Shown here: positions 53,205 to 64,000 of the stretch, in pieces
Position numbering within the stretch: position 1 is the first letter of the stretch
Layout: each line of letters begins with the position of its first letter
From: Hirudinaria manillensis
Lineage: Eukaryota > Annelida > Clitellata > Hirudinida > Hirudinidae
Direction of reading: 5' to 3'
Length of the DNA stretch: 64,000 bases
NCBI GenBank assembly: GCA_034509925.1
Contig: CM067538.1
Span: 1,899,501 to 1,963,500 of the forward strand
Program-made: the position numbers and the translations under genes
Notes under the pieces: generated by a model
Database searches by the model: none
What the model was told of the DNA's origin: nothing
What the model saw: only the letters and a program-made list of their open reading frames with translations

Positions 53205-53920
53205 TCCTTGACTCTGGAGATCCATGGCAAGCCGATAAAACTTGTGCCCCTGGATTGTGTTTTACCTGTCACTTATCCAGGTACCCTTTATATAATAGGT
53301 ACTTTCTATGAAATTACATTGTCTAGATTCATTCTTGCTTTAAAGATTCTTAAGGGCAAGGCCTTTGAATTACAAGTTAACAATATATCCACTAACAAAC
53401 CAGATATATCCACCTAGTTATCTTTAGATGAATCAATTTAGTCTCTCCGTCCAAATCAGATTCAGGCACATTTTGAGAGATGTTTTTTCATAACAAGCAA
53501 TACCTATAACAATCCTTCTTATTTCTTACGTAACACTCACGAATACAGTCCTATCTTTGCTAAATCTACTTTGAAATTATTTTCTATACAATATTATGGG
53601 CCCAGATTATATACTTCAATTCCAGATTCAGTTAGGGAATTAACTTGTTTTCATTCATGTCCTTTTGAGTTATTGTTTCTGTTGTTTAAGAAATTGTATA
53701 AGTCTCATTTAGTAAGGGTTGTTTGAATTTACATGGTTGTATTATATATATTATGATTTTTAGGGCCAGTCTGTTTAGCGGAAGCTTGCGCTTCCTTAAG
53801 ACTGACCCTATGAGTTTATTTTGTATTTTAAGTTTAATTTGTTTCGTTGGTGTACATAATTGTTTGTTCAATTGTTTGTTCAATAAACTCTAAACTCTCA
53901 AAAAAAAAAAAAAAAAAAAC
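53205..53920 (+). mobile_element. LINE (CR1/L2/Crack-like) ORF2 3' end with hairpin and poly(A)
   Basis: The last part of ORF2 is readable with breaks: NPSYFLRNTHEYSPIFAKST, then YYGPRLYTSIPDSVREL and a stop at about 53726. It is the same family layout as the copy at 42685-43335. The 3' tail carries the conserved hairpin (53763-53808), an AATAAAC near 53882 and a run of about 20 A at 53900-53920, consistent with target-primed insertion in + orientation. 5'-truncated and inactive. Confidence 0.8.
53763..53808 (+). other. LINE 3'-terminal hairpin
   Basis: Outer stem gggccagtct with agactgaccc, inner stem cggaagc with gcttcc. Homologous to the element end at 42685-42729 although the two copies' ORFs are well diverged. 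Confidence 0.7.
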
Positions 53921-55525
53921 AATGCGTAATAATAAAATAATAAAACAATAATAACAACAACAGCTTTCAATAACAATAATAGTAACAATAATATGGCAAA
54001 ATTATGAATTAATTCTGTTAAAAACACATCATTTTAGCAGCCCCTTTCAGAACGCCCATCCACATACTTAATTACTGAACGTGGGAATCTTTTACAATGG
54101 AGATTATTGACACAGCTGTCAAGCTTTAGTTTATTTCTTCTTCACCATTTTGAAGCTCCGACATTTTAAAGCTTCAAGAAGCGCCGACAATTGATTTGAA
54201 ATCTCCTCGTTTGTCCCGTTTGCACGCGATAAACATTCTTTTCAAATTTAAGTTCCAAACGTCCTACTTCTCGAATCCACATTTTAATTTTTTTAAGGGG
54301 GGAAGCTTGATATCTAAGAGAGGATATCTAACCATTTGGATATCTAAAAATAAATAATATAATTCCCCCTTGTGATAATTAAGATTGCGCAAACTTACGT
54401 GCAAATGCAAAAAATTCTATGAAATGCTGTTTTAGGAAACGTCATTTATACGTTATTTAATTGCTCATTTAAAAGCCTTTAAATAATTAAGTTAAGTTAT
54501 TTGAACTGGACAACTTTCAGATTTAGACATTTGCTTCTAATGGTTTAATGATTGAGAAGGGTATATACCAAAATGGCTTCCTAGCAACCCTGGAATTACA
54601 TTTCTTGAAATGTCACTGCTTGGGGCAGCTTAGAAATATTCTAGCCGTATTTTCATTTTGAAGAGGAACACTGGGAAAAGCTCCCAATCTTTTTGCAGTC
54701 AGTTTAATTTTTATTTTGCAATCACATTTTTTATAATAAATTTTAATTATCAGGCTACTAAAAAAAGCAAGACATTAGTTTGTTTTGTTGTGACCACCAA
54801 GGCAGTGGCGTGGAGAGGATATTTGGTGTCTATGGCAAAACCAAGCCAAAATTTGCCTTCCTGACCCCAGGCTATCCGTCGCTACACGTGAAAGAGCTGA
54901 TCGATGAGCAAGAAGCAACTTCAGTAGATATTAAGATACAAGCGCGCGGCCTGTGAGTGCATCTACAAGATGGTCAAGACAATCTTCTAGCTTTCATTAA
55001 TGGTTTCAAGATGTATTCCAACAAATCCATCGTTGATACTCTGAGTCTTCCAGCCTCCGGCGCCCGGGGCCACCGCCCTTTCTTCCCCCATCCCCTTCCA
55101 GGAGAGCGTATCAAGAAGTTTTCATATTAATAACGTTATGGAATAACATTTTCCATTAAAATTAAACCAAAATAAATTACGGAAATATATTTAGAATGAG
55201 TTTAGAATATTGTGGATCATAATCCAACCATAAGTAAACTTGAATTTGTCATTCGTGAGTTTTTAAGAAATTGTTATTGCTATTGAAGTTGTTAACGTTA
55301 TTTTGTCAAGGGATAAAATTATTTACTGAATCAAAAATAATGTTAAACGTTTTAAACGTTGGTAGAAATCCCTTATTTTCACAACAATTTGTTTACGATC
55401 CATTCACATAATTATTACACAAGTAGACTGATGATTCGGTATTGATTGCCACAGCGATTAAAGTAAATAAAAATAAGATTTATTTATATCATAGTAAGTT
55501 ATTGTAATTATCTCCTTTAGCGTCA
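53921..55525. other. Intergenic region before VPS37A
   Basis: AT-rich, with a short CAA/AAT microsatellite at about 53930-53995. A stretch at about 54800-55130 has higher GC and broken coding-like frames (FLTPGYPSLHVKELIDEQEA; later LSLPASGARGHRPFFPHPLP), perhaps a decayed gene or element that I cannot name. The right end should hold the VPS37A promoter; ctcctttag at 55512-55520 could be an acceptor of a 5' leader intron. Confidence 0.4.
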
Positions 55526-58500
55526 ATGCTTCCCTCTGAAGTAACCCGCTCAGGTGTTGATATTTGGGCACAACTGGATAACGCCAGCAAATGTATCGAA
55601 CCCGATTTTAATACAACATCACTTCAGATAATCAAAGCAAAACAACTTGCACAATTAAAACTTATACCGTACAGGTAAGTCGCACCTGAATATTTTAGAC
55701 CTGCCTTAAAAACCTATATAAACATTAACCTAAGTTTAAATAAACTCACATCGTCATCATAAAGGGTAATCGAGCTAAAGAAAGAATCAGAATATAAGGT
55801 GGTCATCAGCGAAAATCCTGAATTTTCAATTTTTGTGTGAGTGCATTTGCATTTCTAAGCACCCACTTTCAGGAGTTTTAGCTCATATTCTTTATAAGAG
55901 TTACTAATATTAATAATAACATCGAATTACTATTTCATTGAACATGACTTATAGAAGTTAATATTAAAAGAATTTTAATTCATTAGAGGGTTATATAGAT
56001 TACAGACTTTTGATTGTATCAACCTAATAAAGATCTTAAAATCTTGACAATCAGCACAATTCCCCAGTTGTACCCCCACGAGAGGCCACAGATCAGAGTC
56101 TCGGTCCCCTCGACCCATCCTTGGATCGGCAACAGTGTCCTCACCGATAAATGCCCACTATTCGACGATGTTGGAACTTTTGCTTTTTGAATTGTTATTC
56201 TTTTGTATTTGAATTTAATACCAAGAAAAAGTAGAATATAGTTTCAATGAGCCTCCTAAAAATTTTAACTTAATGTTTTCAGAGCCCTGGGACAAGCATC
56301 GCCCGAATTGTGAAGGAAGTAGCAGACGAGTTAGCATCGATGCATGCCAGCAATCAGCCGAGTTTACAGAGGTTAATGTTGCAGTGTTGATGAACTTTTA
56401 AGATTATGTTGTGAATGTGATAATAACTTATTGTCATTATAAACATTTAGTTATGGCAATGGTTATTAATTTTTATATTACTGACATGTAGAGTCATTGT
56501 TATTATGTGGTAATATCATGATGTTATCATTGAAGTGAGATATTTCACACTTTATCACTTGTTCTTGTAACGAGCTTGTTATTTTTGTTCACTATATGAA
56601 ATTCCTAATTCTAGTTAATCAATGAGCATAATAAATTTACAATGTAAGTACTTAAGTACTTAGCCAATATAACATCAACCAATGTTTATATTATCAGATG
56701 CATTGACAGTCAATCTTGTTCATTCAGAAATATCAAGACACATTCAGGCATTCAACCCATGAGCACCTATGCTCTGCAACTCCCATCTCAGCCCTCAAAC
56801 TGCATTACCCTTTCTTCTTTATCCATCCATCCCACCTTCCAACCACCTGCAAACACCGTACTGACATCGTCTGCTCCCGAAACAAAGTCGTCTGCAAATC
56901 CCTACGACACGACTCCCTCCTTGACATCAAGCAGTTCCTTCCCACTAGCGATGCCAGCCGCTTGCAATGTCAGTGTTTTACAGAATTTTTTTTGTGCTCT
57001 GCGTGCAAAAATTAAACAAACTTAGATTTGTTTCTAACTAAATTCAAGATTAAATGGTTAAACTAACTGCTTAGTGAGTTAACATGCTCCTTGGTAGCTT
57101 ATAAAGAATAGCATGATATCTACAATGGATTCATATTAAGATTGTAATGTTGTCTATTCTTAAAAGTTTTGCTAATTATTTTTTTACTAATTATTATTAA
57201 AAACTTAATTAGTTAAATCAATTAAGGCATTGAATAATCGAGTCATTTCCAGTGAGGATGTGTCTTTAATGCTTGCATTTTCCTTTGTGCATCAGATTGG
57301 AAAGGCCAAGATTGCTTCAGTTCAAGATTTGGACAAGCTAAAGTTTGTTCAATTGTTGCAGATTTGTTCATAATTAAGCATTTCATTGGACAGTTGATAT
57401 GATCTTATTGATTATTGTTATTATTCTGAGATTATTGTTATCAATCATTCTTTTAGAGTCTGCCATCTCAATCTTCCTTCTTCACAACTTGCAACTTTGC
57501 CAGTTTCCTTTATCATGAGAAATGGCTTCTTTGGTAAATCTTTGCTAAATAGATAATTATTATCTGTGTTACCTCAAACAGCACTGAAGAGATTACCTTG
57601 ACCTTGAGTGACCCAGAGAGGTTGGAGGAGTTGGTGATGGGTTGCCATGGGAAGCAGATTGAAATGTTCCGAACGAGGAGGAAGGAACTTGCAGTTCAAC
57701 TTGAGGAATTGGCCTGTGAGTGAACGATTCATTAAATGCATTACCTTATCATTGGTGCTCTGTGTGTGGTGTAGTGATGTTTACATAATGTATATAATTA
57801 GGCTTGTAATTGAATCATTGGTGACTAATGAGATTGTTATTATTATTATTATTATTTTATTCAAATTAAATCTCAGTCCATGGCCAGTTAGTAAGCCAAG
57901 TCTCATCCAGAGACCTCAGGCAAAAAAACACACACAATTGAAACAAACTTAACTAAGAGTCTTATTATTATTATTATTACTTTTGCCACTTCATATTGAT
58001 TACTGACTTCCTGCCAAAGATTTTAAATCTATTTGATGCCAATCAAATGACCTTTCTTGATTCTAAAATTTGACTGTTATAATGTACAATTTTGATTGAC
58101 TTACCTTCACCATCTCAGGTTCTAATCTGGCAAAAGCAACAATCTTGGAAGAAAAAAAAGTCCTCCTTGCCAAAAAGGTCCCTAAGCTTTCATTTTAACC
58201 AGTTTTATTTTTATTAGTTATGTAATAACTAATTAGAATTCTAACAAACATTCAGCTATGGATAGCAACTGGCATAAATGTACGCATATTGAATTATTGA
58301 AGACACAAAATCGCCTACGATTGCAAGGCTAAAAGTATCGGAAACTTGCTTGCAGCTTGCCGATCATCGGGAACTCGCGAACAAACTCGACGCTTCCGAG
58401 AAGCTGCTCGCCGACAAATTGAAGTCCGTTCCCGACGCAGACGTCATGTTTGACAGCATGAGAGTCATAACAATGGAAGCGGAAGAAAAAACAGACGCTC

Positions 58501-59271
58501 TTGCAAAGTCTTTTACCGAGGGTAAAATGCATTCTATAAACAAGCTAAAACTATAACTCGTCTATAAATGATCTTTTATTGATCAGCAAGCCATAAGTCA
58601 TTTTCTTACATGTCCATTACATGACCATATCTTCTGCTACTACTAAATAGTAATTATAATAATAATTAGAACCATATTTCATAATTTTCAATAATGTATC
58701 TATCTCTATGCACTCCTAAGCATCTCATGTATATAGATACATGATATCTCTGTGTATCCTAAGCATATCAACAGCTCCACTTTTTTGCTTTACTACTACC
58801 TCCAAACCAATACTTGATAAGATTATACTTTAAAACATTATTATAAATTATTAGGTTATTAAAATTATTGGTGCTACATCAACGATTGAATTAGCTGAGT
58901 TTGATTGTCATAACGAATTGGTCCCCTAAAAATCCAGGTGGCACAGGCATCGAGGAATTCCTAAAAGCCTTCCAAGAACATAGAAAGGTGATTATCAAAT
59001 ATTTTTTAATCTCTTTCATGAATTCTACTTACATGTTTGCAATCATGCTTGGCACATTAAAATCAGACCCTCCTAATCCAAACACCCCGCAGTAATTTTG
59101 AGGCAACAGTGCTCAGCACCCCTCGCACATAAATGGACACAAGTATAGTTTCCAGCTTCTGTCAGCTCACCATCACTAAATTAATGCTTCTTTTTTTTGC
59201 AGCTCTTTCACATCAGGTCCATCAAATGCCAGAAATTTAATGAACATCTCTTCTATGGGGTTCCCCTTTGA
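55526..59271 (+). CDS. VPS37A: VPS37A homologue (ESCRT-I subunit)
   Basis: Eleven phase-consistent exons, 396 residues (human VPS37A is 397): 55526-55674, 55765-55836, 56055-56169, 56283-56371, 56728-56968, 57296-57342, 57582-57715, 58119-58177, 58356-58521, 58938-58987, 59203-59271. The N-terminus is a UEV-like domain (IELKKESEYKVVISENPEFS, IPQLYPHERPQIRVSVPS, VKEVADELASMH). The exon at 56728 encodes a Pro/Ser/Thr-rich linker. The C-terminal Mod(r) domain (LTLSDPERLEELVMGCHGKQ, EEKTDALAKSFTEG, GIEEFLKAFQEHRKLFHIRS) is the VPS37 part that packs into the ESCRT-I stalk with TSG101 and VPS28 for multivesicular body sorting. The 47-bp exon at 57296 has a weak donor (gtttgt), but joining it to 57582 gives DLDKLNTEEITLTLSDPERL, which fits the family. 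Confidence 0.9.
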
Positions 59272-59795
59272 CCTTGAAGGCCAATCTCCCACAACAAGAT
59301 CACCATCATCATCATCACAATCCCTGCAGCTGAATCTTAAACAACAGTGTTGCAACTAAAGCTTCCCATTATTCATTTGCCTTGACTTATTGCCATTTGA
59401 ATTATTCCTACGGACAAAACATCACAATCATATTAAATTCATCTTCTCTTTCTGCATGCTTTAATTATGATCAAGACATAAACGTCGACAACAATGCTAA
59501 CCATCATAATAATACTAATAATAACAATAATAATAATAATGATAATAACAGTAATAAACGGAACATAATCTGCACGTCCTGAGAACTGAAACAAGTGCTG
59601 ACGACCGGCACGAGAAAGTCGCCTGATTCCGAGCAATTCATTCATTCGTCGCTAGAATGGCATCTGCTGTTGGATCGGGGGATGCACTGCAATGCATCAA
59701 AGGAAAGATAGAGGTGGAAGGGTGGGTAGGTGGCCTCCATCTTCAAACGCTTGTAATAAATAATATTTGAGAGAGAGAGAGAAAGACCCAAGAGG
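59272..59795. other. Convergent intergenic region VPS37A / THAP zinc finger
   Basis: 3' untranslated regions of both genes, with an (AAT)n-rich run at about 59515-59555 and a (GA)n run at 59769-59783. No gene seen. Confidence 0.6.
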
Positions 59796-60698
59796 TCATT
59801 TCTTGTGGGTTCTGTGGTGCTCCAAGACGTTGCTCAGCTGTCGGAAGGATTTGCCGCAGACCTCGCAGCGGAAGGGCTTTTCGCCCGTGTGTATCCTCGT
59901 GTGGGTCTTGAGATGGGACTGTTGAGTGAAGGACCGTAAGCAAACCTACAGAGAGTGAGAAACGTTTTTAACTTGTATGTCTGTAATAGATATTTGTATG
60001 ATGAAGTAAAACAGCCAAACAAATAATAATAATAATCTGAAAAGCAAACAATTACAATATTTGATAGCAATGAAACTACAAGGCAATGGCAGACCAGAGA
60101 AGTAAATGCATTTATCCGTAGCAGATTAGACTTGGATAAATATTGTGGTAAACCGATTAATATGTGATTATAAATTATGTGAATAATAACCCCTTTAATA
60201 AATTAGCAATGGAAAATTAAATGAAATTTGAATAGATTGAATAATTAAAATGTAATTAAGCATTCGTAAGAAATAAGGAATCATCAAGTCCGACATAAAT
60301 TAGATTAGATTTATGCGGAAGAAAGTTGGCTGACCTTGCATGTGAATGGCTTTTCGCCCGTGTGAGTCCTCATGTGGAGTTTTAGAGAGGGCTGGTCAAT
60401 GAAGCCTTTGAGGCAGTGCTCACAGATGTGGTCCTTGGCACCAGAGTGAATGCGGAGATGCGTCTGCAATGGAAAGGAGGGAAAGTGGTTTGTCTTAAAA
60501 ATGTCTTGCATGTGTGCATATGAAGCATGTGTGATGTGGAAGTGAAGAGACAAACTTGTTTGCTTATTGTTTGGTACAATATATCTATACTAGATATATC
60601 CAAGATATGACACATTGTTTATGTATACATATTCTAGATTACAATGATTGTATTAAATTTAAAAAATCAACAACCACAACATTCCTGTCAGAAAGCAC

Positions 60699-60765
<67 letters not shown>

Positions 60766-60766
60766 G

Positions 60767-60843
<77 letters not shown>

Positions 60844-63364
60844 CTATATATGAAGATGAACAATTAACTTATAACTATTCATATCTCCAATGCACCAAGT
60901 ACTCACCTTCAAATAATGTTCACTCTGGTAGCTCTTCCCACAGAGCTCACAGTAATGTTTCTTGTCGGAATGGATGGTATTCATGTGCGTCTTTAAGCAG
61001 GACATGAGTGTGAAGGATTTCTGGCAGATGGCACAGATGAAAGGTCTGTGACCCCTGTGGATGGCATCGTGGTTCTTGAGGCCCGTCAGACTCACAAACA
61101 GCTTGCCACATTCTTTACATTTGTGTTTCTAGAAAAATAAAACGATTAAAAATTATTGAACTATTAATGGTTTACCACAGACCCAACTCTTATGTTACAA
61201 GTAATGCTAAAGAGTCTAAGAAAAGATCATCGTAGTAGTAGTAACTGAATCTTCAAAGCGAAATCCGATCACACACACACCTTTGGCTTCCTGTGAATTC
61301 TCTCTGCTCCTGGCCTGGCAGCGACCTCCATGATGACCTGTTTGTGCTCCATGGCGTGGACCGAGGTCTGGTGAGAAATGAGATTCGACCTCTGGCTGAA
61401 CCCTCTGCCGCACTGGTCGCACTGGAACTTCTTGGCGGAGCAGTGCTGCAGCTTGTGACGACTGAGGTTGCTTCGATGGCCGAAGGAAGTGCCGCAGACG
61501 TCGCAAGGGTAGCTTTTCGACTGAGTGTGGACCTTCCTAATGTGGACCTGGAGGTGGAAAATGGAAATTTTCCGAGGTGCTTTGGATCAAGTTTTTGAAA
61601 TGTGAGAGTCGCCGACCAATGTAATATCTTCACGTTTTGGTGAACCACTGGTTTTGTCGTTAAATTAACAAAAATGTGACTTTGTATAATGGTGAGGCTT
61701 ATTTGATGCCAAATGAATTAGAAAAGGTTTAAATGACCAAAAGTTTAAGTTTTTATCGGCATTATTAAAATTAATATTATTACCATCATCTCTCTTAATG
61801 ATCATCAAATGCTATTTAAACATTAACAACACACACATATATGAATGCATGCTAATCCCCCACTGATAACTTATGATAAATTCAGCAACAAACCTTCATT
61901 TGATCAAACATCGTGAACTCCATTTCACATCGGGCACACTTGAAGACGTTCGTGCCCCCTTCTTCCGTCTTCAGACCGGGACATCCCCTGTCGAAATGCT
62001 GCCTCAGCGAGGCCAGGCCTGAGAATGGCTGACCGCACGAGTCGCAAAGACAGCTTCCCCTCCCCTCGTCGTCTTCTTCTTCCTCTTCTTCGTCATCGTC
62101 ATCTTCCTCCTCCTCCTCTTCGTCACCGTACATGTGGCCGTGCAGCATTTCTTCTTCGCTCAGCTGATCCATCTTTTCCACTTTCACCTGACCATCTTCT
62201 GCATACAACTTTCTCTCCAACATCGGATTCCCTAGCACTGGTAACAACAGTCACCATCAAAAGCAATTATTACTTCTAGTTAAAGAAAATCTCTCATTAA
62301 TTTACAATAACTTCAATCAGTTTTGCAAAATCACCTGAAATCAAATCTAAAGCCCAACGAACTCAAAATGCTATAACTTAATTATTCAATTAAAATTACT
62401 AATTAATAAAAATGCTAATCGGTGAGTACCCGAGAGTATTTCGTCTCCATTCTTGACAACGATGTTGCCATTCCTGTTGTCAGAGATGGCCATCGTGATG
62501 ATGTCTCCCTGTTCCTGCTGGATTTCATACTGGATGTCCTCCGACTTGACGTTGATGATGTTTGCACCCTGCAGGTACACCAGATTCCCTGCCTCATCGA
62601 CCATGAAGCTGCCAACGTCCTCCGTGGGGACGCCCAAAAACTCCTTTGATTCCTCTCCTTCCACCTGCATCTCCTGAGGTTCTGATTTACCACAAATGGA
62701 CTTTTTGAAGCTCAATTCAAATATTTCAAACCATGGAAATGAAGTTTATCTTAGTATATTCTCTAATAGCATCAAAACGTTTCATTCTGCATGTTGCAGT
62801 TTTGTTCATTTTCTTTGCAAGCCCATCAACTAGGGCATAATACCAAGATTCCAAAAATGGGTTCACTCAAATTTACATATAATAATAAGCTTTCATAACA
62901 ATGTAATTAAAATGCAATTAAAAGATCGGTTCTATAAAATATAATAGCATTCAGAATATGCAAACCTTCAATGAGTGTTCCATCCACCTCCTAAAAAGCA
63001 AACATTGAAATACATTTAGTATGAAAAGGACCCAGTTACATGATTAAAGTTTCACTGTTGAATTATAACCAACTACTTTTACTTATTACATCAACATTAC
63101 GTTCTACATGGTTTCAAATAAGAAGCTTGTTGTAAACAATAACAATTACAGTATTGTTATTATTAATGTAGTATTATATCATAATTAATATTAATAATAA
63201 TAACTTCAGAGTATTATCAATAAATCCACACCGAATCATATTCAGTTACCTTAAGGTAGCTCTCATCAAAGTGGAGAGAGCAGACAAAATAATTGGAACT
63301 AAGTATTTCAGTTGATGTTTCTTTCAGGTCTTCTCGATTAATGACTGACAGCCAGTAGTCACAC
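59796..63364 (-). CDS. THAP-domain and C2H2 zinc-finger protein (5' end outside or unresolved)
   Basis: Eight phase-consistent exons: 63364-63250, 62990-62966 (25-bp microexon), 62681-62430, 62231-61894, 61547-61281, 61128-60907, 60463-60335, 59945-59796, giving 498 residues to the stop. The first exon is the second half of a THAP domain ([27 protein letters not shown]), a C2CH DNA-binding module. An acidic middle follows, with a run of Asp/Glu (about residue 240). Ten zinc fingers follow, two of them C2HC-like: [20 protein letters not shown] ending in Cys, and [19 protein letters not shown] ending HC. The last four fingers carry the [11 protein letters not shown] linker. Probably a nuclear DNA-binding regulator. 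The exon with the THAP zinc CxxC start was not found before the window edge. Confidence 0.9.
60703..60841. repeat. (AT)n microsatellite, about 140 bp
   Basis: Nearly pure TA repeat, interrupted by a few TG (tatatgtatatgtatata) in its middle, within the intron between zinc-finger exons at 60463 and 60907. Its translation (IYIYIY) is not coding. Confidence 0.97.
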
Positions 63365-64000
63365 CTGAAATAATATTTTTAATCTATAATATAATTGCAT
63401 TAATATGCAAGTGGTAATTCTCAAATTCAGTCCTCAAAAATGTAATGCATTTATGGATCAGAAATATCAAATGCTTGTACCACTTCCCCAGGAGCAACTA
63501 CCCCATATAATATAAATAATATTTTTATTCTGAGTTTATGTAAACCTGATGAATGCAGTTTAATAGCCAAGAATGCAATAGAAGACTTGCCATTATTGAC
63601 ATTTAATATAAAACTGTGTTTCATTAGTAATGACTAAAATGATAAAGTCAAGAGACAACTCTGGCCAATGTATAAAATCGCTGATAAATTTTCGTTAAAT
63701 CACGCAAGTAATAGCCGCCAAAATTCCGAGTAACTCTGACTGAAGCGACCACTATTCCGCGACATTATTAAACTTTGGTGCCCATTGTACCTAAGGTTAT
63801 CTAGTTTCATTAAAGTACAAAGCTTAAATGAACCTAAGTTTAAAATGTCACTCGAATCCGGTCGAACCAAACTTCGTCTAACCTAAAGCACAATAAGATC
63901 TTTTTGGTGTCTTCAGAAAGATCAAGTTTAAACGTGGTTACAAACCCCGGCTTATTCAGTTTTTTTCGGCACCGCTGTGACCTAATCTAAGCTTTCGAAC
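63365..64000. other. Upstream part of the THAP zinc-finger gene, unresolved
   Basis: Should contain or lead to the first coding exon (THAP CxxC motif) on the minus strand. No convincing exon was found, so it probably lies right of the window. A minus-strand frame of about 45 codons near 63848-63980 does not look like THAP. Confidence 0.4.

Noticed and set aside
57456..57535. Possible VPS37A exon between 57342 and 57582
   Set aside because: Has an acceptor and donor, but including it breaks phase or the family alignment. Joining 57342 directly to 57582 restores the conserved Mod(r) sequence.
60556..60867. IYIYIY repeat ORFs
   Set aside because: Translation of the (AT)n microsatellite in an intron.

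Overview
This is a stretch of animal (metazoan, invertebrate-type) nuclear DNA. Genes are split by many short, AT-rich GT-AG introns. The recognisable products are animal proteins: SPAG1, ABT1, LMF2, TRAM1, two UBE4B, three p97/VCP, a CAP-domain secreted protein, VPS37A and a THAP plus C2H2 zinc-finger protein. Intergenic DNA is rich in GAT/ATC and ATT microsatellites and in non-LTR and LTR retroelement debris. The species cannot be named from the sequence alone. Exon models were built by hand: reading phase was checked across every junction, and conserved protein blocks were compared from memory of the families.

Left part (1-21.4 kb). The 3' half of a SPAG1-like gene (+, 352-3250) is followed by ABT1 (-, 2 exons), LMF2 (-, 17 exons, 689 aa) and TRAM1 (+, 12 exons, 397 aa). 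LMF2 and TRAM1 are divergent with 511 bp between their start codons, and both encode polytopic ER membrane proteins.

Central part (23.7-48.6 kb) is the most remarkable region. Two diverged but intact UBE4B/Ufd2-type ubiquitin-chain elongation (E4) genes, of 1019 and 1062 aa, flank three uninterrupted, intronless, almost identical p97/VCP genes of 780 aa each. VCP copies 1 and 2 are on the - strand and copy 3 on the + strand, so copies 2 and 3 form a large head-to-head inverted repeat. Between them lie an older VCP 3'-end fragment fused to a UBE4B 3'-end fragment, LINE fragments, and the decayed 3' end of a Ty3/gypsy element with its LTR. Ufd2/UBE4B and Cdc48/p97 are known physical and functional partners, so this is a co-amplified partner cluster. 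The two UBE4B genes share 80-bp perfectly identical tracts inside otherwise diverged exons, which suggests gene conversion.

Right part (48.6-64 kb). A secreted CAP/CRISP-like gene (-), an unrecognised single-pass membrane protein ORF (-), a LINE 3' end with a terminal hairpin, VPS37A (+, 11 exons, 396 aa; ESCRT-I) and the 3' part of a THAP-C2H2 gene (-, ten zinc fingers) that runs off the right edge.
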